Assembly: GCA_024734555.1 (NCBI GenBank)
Contig: JANPWX010019221.1
Location: forward strand, 156,719 to 220,718
Reading direction: 5' to 3'
DNA: 64,000 nt
Source of the DNA: Trochalopteron elliotii
Lineage: Eukaryota > Chordata > Aves > Passeriformes > Leiothrichidae
Shown here: positions 14,001 to 29,000 of the stretch, piece after piece
How positions within the stretch are numbered: position 1 is the first letter of the stretch
Layout: the number at the start of each line of letters is the position of its first letter
Made by a program: the position numbers and the translations under genes
The notes under the pieces: generated by a model
Told to the model about the DNA's origin: nothing
The model's input: only the letters and a program-made list of their open reading frames with translations
The model's database searches: none

Positions 14001-17000
14001 ACAGTTCATTTTGATTATGGGTGACAATGCACAATCCAGCTGTAAACTCACACTTGCCTCTTTCCCACTGAAATGTCAAGAAACTGCTTTGAAAACCCTA
14101 GTCTCAAAATCACCCATGAAAATCTGTTTAAGATAGAAAATGATCCCTGTGGATCTCAGTGGATTTTGTATCCACTATGTCTAGAGCTCTGGTCATTGAC
14201 TGATGGGTGAGAAGACATCAGGAGAAAGTAATTTCTGTATGAGCATGGATCACTGCTCCTCTTAGTCTTGTGTACTTCCTATGATCTTTAGATTACAAGG
14301 CAGTGATGTTCAGTGTTACAAACTTTATCAGAGAATCATTTAGGCTGGAAAATCCTTCCCAGATCATCAGGTCGAGCTTGTGGCTGATCCCCACTTTGTT
14401 CCCAGCTCAGAGCACTGAGTGCCATGTCCAGGCCTTCCTTGGACACCTCCAAGGATGGGGATTCCAAACCTCCCAAGGCCTGCCAAGGCCTGACCAGTCT
14501 TTCCATGGGGAAATTCCTGCTGATGTCCAACCTGAGCCTCCCCTGGCCCAGCCTGAGGCTGTTCCCTCTCCTGTCCCTGTTCCCTGGGACCAGAGCCTGA
14601 CCCCCCCGTCTGTCCCCTCCTGTCAGGGAGTTGTGCAGAGCCAGAAGGTCCCTCCTGAGCCTCCTTTTCTCCAGGCTGAGCTCCTTTCCCAGCTCCCTCA
14701 GCTGCTCCTGGGGCTCCAGCCCCTTCCCCAGCCCCTTTCCCTTCTCTGGACGCGCTCCAGCCCCTCAGAGTCCTGCCTGAACTGAGGGCCAGAGCTGGAC
14801 ACAGCCCTGGAGATGGAGCCTCAGCAGTGCCAGCACAGGGCTCAGTCACTGCCCTGGGGCTGCTGGCCACACCATTCCTGATACAGCCCTGGTGCCACTG
14901 GCTTTCTTGGCCCCTGGGCCCCCTTGGCTCATGTCCAGCTGCTGTCACCAGAACCCCAGGGCCTGTCCCAGGTGTCCAGCCCCTCTGCCCCAGCCAGGAT
15001 TTGCAGGGCATTGTTGAGGCCAAGGTGCAGGGCCTGGCACTTGCTCTTCACCCTCACAGCCATGGCCTTGGCCCATGGTCCAGCCTGTCTGGATCCCTCT
15101 GCAGAGCCCTCCTGCTCTCCAGCAGATCCACACTCCCACCCAGCTCGGTGTCACCCATGAACCTACTGACAGAACACTCGAACACCTCACCCAGGTCATC
15201 ACCAAAGGTACTGAACAGGACTGGCCTGACACTGCTCCCTGGAGACACTTTTGGTGATTGAATGCCAGCTGGTCATCACTGTCCCCGCTGTCCCTGGCCC
15301 CAGCCACCAGCCAGTCCTTATCCCAGGGAAGATGCCCCTCTCCAGGCCCTGGGATGCAGCTTTTCCAGGAGAGGCTGTGAGAATCTAGGTGATACATACA
15401 TGCCTTCCCCTCACTTGCCAGATGGTCACAGGGAGAGATCAGGTTGGACCTGCTTTTACAACACCCTTGCTAGCTGGGTCTGGCTCTGTGCTTGTCCTGT
15501 ATGTGCTGTGTGATCACGCTGTGTGGTGTACCTGTCACAAACTTCTATTTAGCAGTTTTTATTGAATATTCTCTGCCTTTGGAATCAGACTCTGTATGAA
15601 ATCGCTGACACAATTTGCTTTATGAATTAACCCAGTGCATTTACAGATTGTTTAGAAAGAAAAGTAAGGATGAAAAGTACTGGGTTTTCCCACTAGAAAC
15701 TAACTCAATTAAAAAATACTGCTTTTGTATTGTTAAAATCACTGCTTTTCAATGTTCATAACATTGAAGTATGAGAGAAAATACAATGTTCAGTTATGCA
15801 GTCATGAGACAGAACATCAAAGCTTGGGAATTGAAAGGGAAAAGCAACATTCCTAACATTTGTAAGTTCTTTTTCATGTTGCTTTTTAAGAGAGCTCTTC
15901 ATTAAAAGTCATTCTCCCAAGTGGTACAAAAAACAGAAGGCTGTGCAGCAGATTTGACAAGAAAATGTGTGGTTTTGAGTCTCAGGAGACTAAGTTGGAG
16001 TAATCCAGTGTCCACCAGTAGAATAACTGAAGGTTACAAACCAGACCTTAAACCATGGAATCACCTGTTTTGTAACTTGGTGCAATTACTCATGGTAGAG
16101 AAAGTACTAAACATGCAAAGTCATGAAGTTCAAATTGGGCTAAACCAAATTTTATTTATTTCCCATGTATGTTTTCATGATTGTGAGATCTTTTAAAGAA
16201 TGCCTTTCTTTTCCCCAGTGGTTTCTGGTGCAGCTTGTAGGATGGACATGAACAGTCAGTGAATCAGTTCTGGGCAGTCAATGACATTGGTGGGGTTTTT
16301 TGTTTTCTGTTCAGTCATTCCTTGGCTTCCCTGCTGCAGACACTGCGACGTGTGTCATTTACAATACTCCTACGTGGAACATGAGTAAAGTGGTAGATAA
16401 ATCCAGTGTTGATCAATACGAAGTGATGCACATGAGGCAAAACAGTTTGAGCTCTGCATCTGAAAGGACTGGCTCAGGACTGAGGATGAGAACAGGTCAT
16501 TTCCTGAAATGATGTTGGTGCTCAGCAGGAGCCAGAAAGGTAAAGAAGGCATCAGGAATTGTATGGAAAGGAGCAGGGAAGACTATGAAGGTACCACATA
16601 CAAATGCAGAATTTGCACAAATATTGAAGGGTATGTTCAATCCTGATTGAAGTGGGAGAGTTAGAGCTGGAAAAGGTTGGGAGTTTGCAATCAAGGATGA
16701 GGTGAGGTATGAAATTACTTCTGTACATGTGAAGTTTAGAGAAGAGAGGGCTGAAGAGTTGATGAGAACATTCTGTAAAAGCCTGGATGCCAGGGAAGGG
16801 TACCAGCAGTGGTGAACATGGTGGTGTGGGTAAAAGATTGGACTCAGAGCTCTAAGAGGTCTTTTCCAACCCTATCAATTCTATAATTCTGTGATTTTCT
16901 GCCTTTTCTGATGCAAGACATAGGACACATCAGATGGTTTTCATGGGACCAGATTTCAGAATGAGCAGGACTTTGTGACTCTTCATGCAATCAATAGAAG

Positions 17001-20000
17001 CTCAGTGAGGTTTGCTGAGGGACACTCCAAAGGGAACAGACTCACCTGGGTTCCAGAGTGGAAAGTTACCTGTAAGCAGGGGTCATTTGAGGTTACCATA
17101 CTGGCAAAGTAGAACAGGACCAGGAGCTGAAATCAGTTGGAGGTTGTGGGGGAATATGAGGAGGTACAAGTCACCTCTGTATCTTCTGTCCTCACTGTTC
17201 CCTGAAGCCTTCTGACCATTTTGTGTTTTGGTGTTGTTTTAAAACTTTATGTATTGGTTTATTTAGTTATTTATTTTATTTTGGGGATCTTTGAGGTTTA
17301 CTGCCGGTTGTTTTATTTTGGTTTCCTGTGGTATAAGGTCTTAGCTCTTCTCCACTCCCCATCTCCCAGTTCTGACTGGGATTCATTGAGACAAGCCAGG
17401 TACCAGACTCAAAGCAAGGGCCTGTGCTCACACAGTCTCTCAGAACCAGCCATGAAGGACATGCAGTTATCTTCTGTGGAGAGTTCTGGCCATGGCATTT
17501 CAGTAGTGCAGTCCCTATGCAATGATAACTTTATAAACTGATAAGTATGCAAAGTACTGGAGAGCTCTCACATGATGTACATTGGCTTTACCTCTCTTTA
17601 GATAAGCACCTAGGGGAGCACTGCCTGTGGTGGTCCTGAACTCTGAATGAAACCTTTCTTTAAATCAGGATGGTTCAGGTTCTCATGCCTTTCAGCAAGT
17701 GTTTTTAACTTACTGATTTTATTGCTATTATTTCCACTTGTTTTGCAGTTAGCTGCTTTGATGATGCCAACCAAGCTGTGCTACTTTTCCTATTGTTTAA
17801 TTAATCTTCTTGGTTAAATATTAGTCTCTACCCATCATAAACCTTTTTTCTTTTGTTCTGTTTGAGTAAACTTGCATCTTACTTGTTTCTTTTAACAGTG
17901 TGATAAAGATAAAAAGAAACATGAAGTGAAAGTACAGGAAGTTAAATAAGCATGCACACCTTGGGGCCTGCATGGATGATAATATTTGCAGTAGGGATAA
18001 ATAGAGTAGGTTCTGTCTATGTCATTTCTCTTCTGAGGGATGTGAGGGATGGCTTATGGCTTGCTGCAGCTGAAGTGCTCTTTCACCATTATTTGGCGGT
18101 TGCACATCTTATTCCTTTCCTAATTTATAAAAATAGTATAGCAATACTAACATATTCTAACACAGGAATGGACTTCAGCAGTTTCTTCTCCCTCTGTTTA
18201 TACCTCTATAAAACTGGTTCTTGATTTCTGCTTTAATCAGTACCAAAATCCACACAGAAGTTCTTTAGATCTGCTCCCACGTCTGCCTTATAATATGGAA
18301 AATTCCCTACAAAAGTTTGAATGTGAGTGGTCTCATCCTACCAGGTATCCTGCTAATCCCTTGTTTTAGCTTTGCCATGAATAGCCCTGGAGTAGAGCTG
18401 CAGCTGCAGGGAGCCCATCTCCTCAAGGGTGAATTCCTCCCCTCTCCAAGTCTGTCACACAGCCAGTGTCAAAACAAGCAGTGAGACTGGAAACGTGGGA
18501 GAGGAACCTCCTGCCAAAATACTCACCAATCATCTGTAGTCTTGCTGCAGAAATCCTACAGATGTTACAGCAGTAAGGCAACAGCAGTGTAATCTACACA
18601 GCACCCACACAAACCCTGGCACTAGATAAAAATTACTTACATGGAGAATTATTTCTTCCACCTGTGCCTTCTAGAACTTGTGAATTTCCTTGGTTTATTT
18701 TTGTACAATTCTTTGAAATACATTATTGTTTTGGGTTTTGTTTTTTTTTCCCACTCCTTAACTTTTTATTTACATCTGTTCTGTGTAGAATCAGTGCACA
18801 GTGCCATCATTAGTAAGATATCATGCACTGATTTTTAAAGAAAAAATACCTTTTGGTATTAATTTACCAAAACTGCTCTCTGCAGGCCCTCATACTTGTC
18901 AACAGTCACAAGCTATGAAGGTGCTTTCTGTGGCTTGAGGAGATTTGAGTTTTACTTAAAATCTCTGAGCATTTGTATAGATGAAGCCAAGTTAGCAAGA
19001 TAATGCCATTTTTGTTAACTAATAGAGTATGAAGTATTTGCATAAGCATAGGAAACATAGAGATTTCTTCTCTCCTGAGAATGTCTAATACAACTTGATG
19101 AAAAGTCATTGATTCCAAAATCAGTCATTTTATTTTGAAACAGTTCTACTGAGCATGAGCTTCAAGGAGATTGTTTTGACAAAAACTTGAATTCAAGACC
19201 TAAGCTAATCTAGGGTATTTTTTCTTTTAACATTTGTACCAGATAGGTTAAAAGAACAATGAGAAGCTTATGTCTGCCTCAGCTCAAGCTAGAGGATCTC
19301 CCCACGTGGACAATTAATTTTAGACAAGAAGCAAATACTTCCACCGAGACAAACTATCTGTTCCCTAATGAACACAGCAGCTTTGTTTCAACAGCTCTGT
19401 CACACGATTTTAGCTGGTACATTGTATTTCCAGTGTGCCTCAAAGCAGCCTTCCTCCTCCTCCTCCAGCCTGCCGACTACGCTGCAGAGAAGGTCCCATT
19501 TCTCACCAGAACAAGGTGACATTATGTGACAGGATGGGAGTGGGATAGGAGCTGTGGTTGGCAGGAGGGCCTGGCTTCCTCAGTACAAGCTTTTGTTTTT
19601 TAAAGCACATGTGAGAGGCAGAGGGTGAGAAAGATGCAGGGAAAAAAAGTCTTTGGGGGAGTACCTCTGACAAATAATGATCTACACATAGGAAAATCTG
19701 CCCTGGGCTAGTGAGACGGATAGATAGGTTTAATCTCTCTAATTTCAGTGATTTAAAGGAGTGATTAAAATGACAGCTTGAAGCTGCTAGACAAAAATGA
19801 ATTGCATATATACGGCCCCTTTCAATTAACTGACTGCACACATCTCTGTGCAAATTACCTTTGGCACCAAAGGTGCCAAATTACCTTTGGCTTGAGTTAC
19901 TTACCTCCTTCTCTTTTCACAAAGAAGAAATCTTAATCTGAATTTTCCTCAGTTTTAAGCTAGAAAAACTGATCTGACTATTGGCTAGACCATTTCTTGG

Positions 20001-23000
20001 CATTCTCTGCTTTTGCATAACTCTCACAGTCTGCCTGCAGAAGCAACCAGAGCTTTCCAGCTGCAGCAGATTCTCACTGCAGCCAGTGCAAAACCTGCTC
20101 AGTTAATTTGCTGCAATGCTAAATGCAAGTGGTATCATCCTTCAGAGCAATTCAATACACCTGGGCACTCAAAAGGCCCTCCTGGTGCTGCTGCCATGTA
20201 CTCCCACTGCCTGTCCTGCCCTTTGGACAAGGCCTTTATTACAGCTTGTGGATTCTGGATTGATGGACCTGCCTTCATGTCACTGTCTATGGAGGGATCA
20301 AGTTCTTTTCTGGATCTTAAACTTTGTAAGAAAAGGTAGTTATAGGATACATTCCACTGATTTTTAGTGCATTAGCTACATGCATAACCTGTGCATTAGT
20401 GAAAGAAGAGATGTACAAAGGGAAGTGTGTAATCCTTTTGCATTGTAATGTCTGTTTTATTTTGAAGTGGCTGTTACTGTATTCTTGATCTCTGCCTGGG
20501 GTGAAACCTTGCAGGCCCTTGTAATACTTTCTGGGATGTAGATCTGCCAAACCTCAATTTTAGAGCAGCTGAATGCAGTTGAAGATAAGCAGTGTGGAAA
20601 TACTTTTGTGAAAGTGTCTACTTCGGTAGCCACTGGAATTAGTAGGGAAAGTTCTCCTCTCCTCAGAGGTGCTGTAGGAGTTTGTCATCTGTAACATAAC
20701 CCAACTGTAGCAGCAATAGCAAATAGAAATGGACCTCTGTAAATTACAACTGTGGTTTCCAGCGTGACAAATCTCTAGAAAGCCATATAAGCACTGAGGT
20801 TGAGCCAGATGAGTCCTGTGAGCTCTCAGGCTGACACACTTTAGCCCTGCTTGATTACTCTCACAATATTAGAGGGATGAAAATTAGCTGGAAGTAGTAA
20901 TTCACGTTTCATAAAGATCCACAGTGGGATCTTTCCATTCTGATAAATCAGGCACAGGTTGATTAAGGCTGTTTATTTTAAAACATCAAAATATCATGAG
21001 AAAGTTTCAAGAAAGTTTTCAGGGAGAGCTGCTTGGCTTATTTTGGGTTGTAACCAGCGGAGCTGTTCTGCAGTCATTTGAACAACTTGCCAGCTCCCAG
21101 TGCGACAATATTTTTGTTTTGTTTGTTCTGGCAGAAGCACTAATTGGTGTAATGGAACAACAGAGCCTGTGCCAAGTGATGGCAGGGAGCTCAGGCCCCA
21201 TGTGTGTTGGGAGTGGACATAGTGGCTGCTCCTGCTGCTGCCAGGTGCACTCAGCCTTCAGCTCAGTGATGTGACTTGGAGGGGCAGCACAATGCAGACA
21301 CTCCCAGCAGGATCCTGCTGGGCCTTGAGATGGAAAACTCTGCACAAAGACATGTGATGCTTTAAACAGATGCAGAATTTCCTTGGCTGTCGCTGTCTTG
21401 CACACAGAGACATATATATAGTTCTGCTTTCAAGGGTATCAGCTGTCCTGTTCAGGGAGAAGTTTCCTGATTCTGAACACAGGAATAATGAAGTGGCATT
21501 ATACCATCATGTTTCCTGAGATGGAGATTCTGGTGTATGCAACTGAGTTAGTATGGGATTTGGCAAATATTAGAATTAAGCAAGGCTTGTAAGAGAAATA
21601 TTTTCTTTCTTTTTTCCATTGTGAAAAGAGACACAAAAGAGACAGGGAGAGAGATATTTCCTTGCTGTGTTACGTGAAAGGCAAGCAAACAATATCTGAT
21701 CTGATTTTGAGCTGGATTCTACATTATGTGGCTGGCTGGGTAATCCAGTCCTGTGCTGTGCTAAATGCCTCAAATTGCATCAGTGGCTACATGCTGACTT
21801 TTGGAAAGGTGTATAATTATTCCTGAATTTGTATAAAAGTATCCATATCTGAAGCAAAACCAGGAAATGTGTGTCATTTTGTAGTTGATTTTCAGTGTGG
21901 TGCCATAAACATTGCTGTTTATAATAGTAATTCTGCACTCCAGTAATTTTCTGTAACATCTCATTCCTGTACTGGGGAAGTTTTGTGGAACTTCCTCCTT
22001 CTGACTCCAGACATGAAAGAAAACAATTTTGATGGTGATATCCCAAGTGTAGATTAAGATGGGACTTTATCTAAGCAGTTGGTAGAAGACTGTAATTTTA
22101 TCTCTTCTTCCTCAGGTCATTGGTTCTCATGTGAAACTCCAGGACTGAGTCTAGGGGCACCTCATCTGCTGTCAGAGAAACAGAATGCCATCAGATTGTG
22201 TTCTGTTTATCAATCCTGCTTGTGCTCTGACTCCCCCAATGCCCCTCTTCTGTCAGGGATTTAACATGTTTAGTTCCCAGAAAATAATGATGTAGGATCT
22301 GTTAACCTCCTCTGGTCCTTTACACAGGACAGCCAAGCCTTTTTCCATGTCATTTTTGTGTAACTAATGGCTCTAGGCAGGAACTAGGGAAGTGAACACT
22401 TGTTCCCTCTTGGGGACACATTTTAATGAGTTTCCCACACCCACTTCTGCAGATTCACAGAAGTTTGAGAAGTACTGAGGCCTGCACATTGAACTTCCTT
22501 GAAGTTCCCATCTCAATTAAAGAAACTCCATGTGGGAAATGTTCGCTGAGTTACTCCACAGCTGACACCGTTCCCCGTTGAAAATGGTTGTGTGACCAAA
22601 AAAGCCAATTTAGCCCCAAGCAGTGTCCCTTTCTGAGGCTGCAGGGTTGTCACAACCTGCCCAGGGGCTGTTACCAAAGCAGAGTGACCAGGGCTGTGCT
22701 TGGCGTGGGGTCTCTGTGGGGTTGGGGTCATCAGGGGCTGGTGGCCATGCCCTGGTAGGGGGCAAATGGGATCCCTGTTCCAAGCTGCTCATTCACAGAT
22801 TTTAACAAAAAAGTTTTGGTTTGCAATTTTAGATAATTGGCTAAACAGTTGAATCTTATTTGCAGTTTTCATAGACAATGGCTTGAAAGTTAAAGTTCTG
22901 CTTCACGTGATCCCTGCTCTGGGAATTAAGAAATAGGAGAAAATGATTAATTTTTTCCTCCAGTTTTGCAGAAATTTAGGCTCTCCTGCTTTTACTTATG

Positions 23001-26000
23001 TATTCCTTTATTTTGAATTAATATCTTACTCTTGTTTGTTGGAGGAGCTGGCTACTCAGGAAATAAGTATTTTCACTGGACATTTCCTGAGTTACAGAGC
23101 TGTGAAACATTTGTTCCCTGACCTATTGCAGTAAGTCCTGAGCAGCTGCAGTGGTGTGTGGAGAGAAGTTTGGGGAGGATTTTATGCCTTTTTTCTTTCA
23201 TTTCATTCCCCCTGCACCCAAGTGTTGCATGTATAATTAATATTTGTTTAAGCTTCCATTATGACCAGTCCTAAATGGTCTGGAAGCTGCTTGTGAGATG
23301 GACATTTTATTCAGAGATTTTTTGGTGACTGGTGTGCATCCTGCCAGCTTTTGTTTTTCATGTCAGTAGACGCTCTGTTCACAGATGGTCTGAAAAATGA
23401 TACATTTGGCTCCTTGCAATTATCTCCTCCTTCCAATTTAACCTTTATTCCTATTGACATTATAAAAATATGAATAATCTCACAAACTACTTCCTTCAAC
23501 TTTAATGAACAAAAGGTAAAAATTCCAAAAACCATTTTATGTGATTTTCTCTTTTTATCTGTACATTGTCACAGCCTGTGTTTTAACCTTTTCTTTGTGG
23601 TAGGGCACACTGAGCATTTTAAGCATCTGAAAGCTTCCTTTGAATAGTTCTTGAAAAGACTGTGAACATTATGCAATAAATATCCGTTGTACTCCTCTTC
23701 ATATTGATGATAGAGCAAGTTATGAGTGTAGATGAAGTGTCATTAAGGAAATCAAGAGCTAGGGATCATTTGAAATGCAGAAAAACATCAATAGGTAAAA
23801 ATTGCTTATCTCCACCCAGAAAGTTAAGAGATGTAGCAGGAGCACAGACAAATGTATAAATGCAAAGAAATATCAGCTGCAGAGTTGCCATTCATGTCAC
23901 TGTTCAGAGGAAATAATTCAAACATTATTGAAGTGAAAAAAAGATGTCTAAGATGTACTAAAGATTTGCCAATATAATTGCTAAGGGTTGTTCAGAAAGG
24001 CTTTTCTTCTTTGTCAGCTGTTCCCTATAGTTTTTTATGTAAGTCATAGGAAAAAATGCTGTCACATTGCACATTTGTCACGGCATTCAGAAATCTAAAA
24101 ACACAATTGGCAGCAACAGCCTTTGAAATTCGGGATCTGCTCCTTCCTACAGATACATCTATAAACAAAGGTGCAAGATTTGGGTGCTTCTGTCTACGGC
24201 TTCACCAGAAAAACTGGGCTTCTGAGTTTACCCATGGATGCACACACAAACACTTATTGTGTGCAAACAAACGTGATTTTGAAGATGTATACAAGTGGTT
24301 TTGGTTATGACATTAACACCTTGTTGTCTTTCTTTGTTGGTGCTGAAAGAAGAAAAGGACAGGATGTTCTCGTATTGCTGCTGAGAACTTTTTGTAAGCT
24401 AAAACTCTTGTAGGCTAAGAGTTTTAGCTTACAAAAATGTACAGTATTTGCTTATTTTACTTTAAGCTGAGTTATTGATTTTTAGTAATAAATTGTGTAA
24501 CTCATAATGGGAAGTATATTTTCAGTGTTTAAAAATTTTTAAAGATTTCTTTTTCAAGAGTGAGACTGATGTGCTCTCCCAAGAGAATATTTCTATTAAA
24601 AAACCCAGAAATCTTAAGAGTGTGTGAAAATTATAGCCATAGCAGCAACCCTGTTTTTAAGGATTTGTGAAGGGCATATCTTCAAATTTGAATACTTTTT
24701 TGAGCTTAAAGGAATATTTTCATTTTTTGTGGTAGCCATGCTTTAAGCATATAATCTCATAGATTATAATAATTCTTAGAGCAACTCTGGTGTTACTATG
24801 ATGAGGTAAAATGCTATTTTGATCTTGAAAGTATTCTTTAGCCACTTACCTTTCTCTTCCATCCATTAATCTAAAATTATTTCACTGGACTGATGTATTT
24901 TTAGACTTCTGGATTTAGTCCAAGTTAACTGCATAATCTTGACATGACTGCTTTATCTCAATGCTGTGTTCTTTAAATTTCTCTGATTAGAAAAAGCCTT
25001 TCTAAATCAAGGGTCATTTAAAAATAGTTTACCAACCTTTCCCTTAAATGTTTTGCAGAAATTAAATGCAGTCACTAGGTCCTCTATCTGTGTTACACTA
25101 TTGTACATCAGCTGGTCCATGTGAATCCCTGGGATTTACCTTACTAAAACCATAATCCCTTGACTTGATTTGATAGTTAGATTGTATGTGCGGCAGAAGC
25201 TTTAGGCAGAAGAATCAAATACATACTTGGAATTATTTCTGACGTGGGTGGTTGCAACAGGGATTTTCAGTGGCATATTTCTTAGAACAAAATGATTTCA
25301 TATGTTCCAAGGACCAGTGAAAGTGAAATTAAATGCCTGAAATGCATTGGACTCTGGATTGCTCCTCATTCTTAACAGTCAGTTCTGATGCTGAATTAGT
25401 TTGTAACCCTTTATGGAACAAACTCAAAGCCTGGCATAGTGATTGATTAAATATTCCTTTCTTATAAACTGAGGTAGCCAAAAGACTGTTGCTAAGTGTT
25501 ACAGTTAGTGCTCTCAAGCCTCAGATTGTTCATATAAAAACTCACAGAATAGTTTAGGTTTGGGAAGAAGTCTGAAATAATTTGATAATAATTGAAAAAA
25601 AAAAGGGAAGGACTGTATTATTGAGCAAATACGCTGTATTTTACACAGTGAATGAATGGGATCTCATCACCTTCATCCTTCATCACAGTTCATATGGTCT
25701 CTTTCTCCAGCTCTGCCATTCTTTGGCTGACTAATGTATGACAGCCCAATATCATAAATAAAGAAATGGAGGAGGGCAGGATCACTGGCAGTTTAGATTT
25801 CTTACACTAAACTACTCACTTTCTGGCATGTTTCTGGGAAAATGTGTGAAACCATTTACTTGCTTGAGAACGTATGACCAGAAAGGATGGGAATCTATAA
25901 ACACTCATGCCAACTTTTTTAGGTATGTCAAGATTAAAAAAAAATAGAATCCCTTTTTGGGGGCTTCTTGACCACTGGGAAACCTTTTCTTTTGTGCTGC

Positions 26001-29000
26001 ATGTATTGGAGAGGCTTTTTCAGTTTTAACCTGTGGATGAAAAGTGCTGTGCCCCAAGCCTGGGGTTTGTGTTTGTTCTTTATGCAGGTCAGAAAGCAGC
26101 ACTACTGTTTGCTATGGAGTCAGGATTCAAGCCAGGCTGAGTGGTGAAGCTGGCCTACAATTCTGGGGTGTATCCATCAGTTTTGATTATTTGTCATGTG
26201 CCTGGTGGGCCCTGAATGTTTTTCTTCCACATCCCTGGGACTCTGTGGGGCTTGCTGGGATCTCCCCAAAGTCTGGAGTGCAATTTTCTCCTATTGCTGG
26301 GTGCTAACACACTTTCAGTGTGAGACTCCAGGATAATTCATTGATCAAATCAATCAATCACATCAAATCAGTCTCTGAAATGAAGTTTTTTGCTGAGAAA
26401 GATACCAGAAACCTCATGACTCTGAAAAGCTTGCACCAGTTCTTGTGAACAGATTTCTCTTTGTGTAGATAAACCCTTAAAAGTGAATATTATTATTATT
26501 ATTATTAGACCATCAAAACTTTGGACAAGTTAATTACTATGGTCAGGAATCATGTGCTGTTTTATTAATCTCAAACTAATCTTAGAATGGTTTGGTTTGG
26601 AAGGAACCCTAATGACATCTTGTTCCAGCCCCCTGCCATGGGCAGAGACACCTCTTGGATGCAGAAATACTGTAACTGGAGTGAGAGTTTTTGACATCTT
26701 AACTAAAATAGAGAAGAACATGTGCATGTTTAATTTCTTTGAAATATATGGTCCAGAATTTACCATGATACAAATGTTCCTCTGGAGTGAGGTGGATTTT
26801 AAAAGTGCAGTACTGTAATTTATCCCTCTATCCAGTAGATACTTTTTTAAATCTTTTGTGATAGTGGAAGCTATAAAAGTATTGGCTTTTTAATAAAGTG
26901 TTTAATGTGGAGAATTATGTCTATTCAGCACCTGTATTTTTAATCTTAGGTAATAGAGGAAGCTATAAAAATACCAGGTTTTTATTGAAGTGCACAAAAG
27001 AAAACATGTGAAGGTGAGACTGGATTTTTTGCGTAACACAATCTGAAGACAAGTACATTAACAGAGTGATTAAATAATATTGAAAGAAGTAACTCAGTGA
27101 AAACCAGCAATGCTGTCAGGTTAACTTTGTGTTTGACAGCCTGTGGTAAAAGTTCTGCATCACCATTATGTGAAGACGCTATTTGTGGAACAGGTACATA
27201 TTAATTTCAACAGATAATGGTGAAAAACGTTACTTGAAAGTAGCACTCACTGAGGCAGCTGCCCACTTAGATGATTAATAATTAGAAATAATGCTGGTAT
27301 TTCAAAGATGGAAAGATTGCTTCCTTCAGGAGAGGAACAGATATTTACCATGGAGTGTTTCAGGTTGTTTCATCATGGGGTCTGGATGTGGGCAGGTCCA
27401 TCCAGAATCCTAATTAAATTGTTTGTTATTGTCAGTGTACACATCCAGATTTGTAGAGGTGTGGAGGGAGCTGGGGGCTCAGCCTGGAGAAGAGGAGGCC
27501 TGGGGGGACCTTCTGGCTCTGCACAACTCCCTGACAGGAGGGGGCAGCTGTGCTCACCTCAGTCCTTCTCTCCCACAAATGGAGATCTCCATTTATTGGT
27601 TTAACACACCAACATTAAGTACAGAGAACGTGGCTCTGGGTGAACATGTTGCTCATTCTCTGCAACAAGCTAATTACTGCTTAAAAATTTATGAAATTCT
27701 GAGGACCATACGGGTTTGCTAAAGTGATCTCTGGAGGCTTTAATTTTTTCCTTCTCTCTTTTTATTTTTTTTTTTGTAGCTCACTGAAAACTGTCTCTGT
27801 AGGCTTCTCTCTCTTTTCCTCCCAGCTTGCTAAACTCCTTTTCCCTAATGTTACCTTGGTAAAGACTTTGCTGCTTTAATATATAATTTTCATTGTGACT
27901 TTCATTGCTGCAATTAAGTGGCTAATTGAACAGTTTATAATGTCTGTTCCTAATTGCTTCTGCAATAGGTTAACTGTGAAAGGCATAGAAAATTAACACA
28001 CAAAATGTTGCCTGTGTTACCTTTTGCTGAGAAAAGCCTCAGAGATTTTCTTTATTTTTCTTTTTATGGGCAGATGAAACCACTTGAAATGCTTCAATGT
28101 TAAACTTTGATATAGAATCTTAGATGCCATCTACAGTGCAATATGCCATAGTTTACAAATGCCCATGAAATGTAGGTGTGGGTAGAAAATACATTTGGAG
28201 GTTGGGGTATAACCTGCAGTAAAAGATGTGAGACTGCAGTTAAACACTTCCTGTCTTGCTTATCTTTCCAAAAATACAGAGCAGCAATTTGGACTTTCTG
28301 GATTGTCTGTTGTAAGAATAGAGCAAAACTAATACAAGCCTCTAGAAAACCCTCCAATGGGTTTATCAGAGAATAAATAGAAGTTTAATCTGCCTGTGCT
28401 ATTTATAATAAAACATGGGCTTTTGAGCAGCTTTTACATGCCAAAAAAATAGTAAAGTACTGGTCATATGGGAGGGTGTTCCCAGCTGTTCCTGGACTCT
28501 GCACTGAGTGGAATGGAGACCAGCACAGTGCAAGAGCAAATGTGACAGAAACTTAGAAAAAGTGCAGGCTTCTCAAGTCTATCTTCAGAATTATCATTTT
28601 TAAAAAGACATTCAGGGGTTTAGTGTAGCGATTTCATTATTAGTGAAATAATAATAATACAGTCATTTTAGCATATGGATTTTATTTTTGATAAGCTACA
28701 CCAGAATGAAAAGAGAATAATATGAATGTAGGAAGAAAGTTTCTTGTTCGTTATTTAGAAAAAAAAAAAAAAGTCCATAAAACCATAAAAGATGAGTGGA
28801 GAAATATTGCATCTGGAAAATCTTACTTTTCAGACAATTGGGTCTATAAATGTGTTTTCCATATATATTCCCATTTTCTTATCATCCCAGTGGTAAACAG
28901 CCCCAAATTTATATGAACTGTTGATTAGTAGAGCCTGTGCAATGCTGCTCTTGTGAAGGAGGATTTCTCGTGCTGACCTTTTTCTCGTGTCTTTAAACCA

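Noticed and set aside
14367..15023. 218-codon open frame on the minus strand
   Set aside because: It lies wholly inside an antisense CR1 fragment and has no conserved CR1 protein order; it is an artefact of GC-rich repeat sequence.
24389..24437. MicroRNA precursor
   Set aside because: The stem is only 21 bp with a 7-base loop and unpaired flanks, shorter than a typical precursor. No conserved seed is recognised.
25540..25580. Possible CR1 3' remnant (tcacagaatagtttaggttt)
   Set aside because: Only about 30 bases resemble CR1 and the rest is diverged; too weak to list as a feature.
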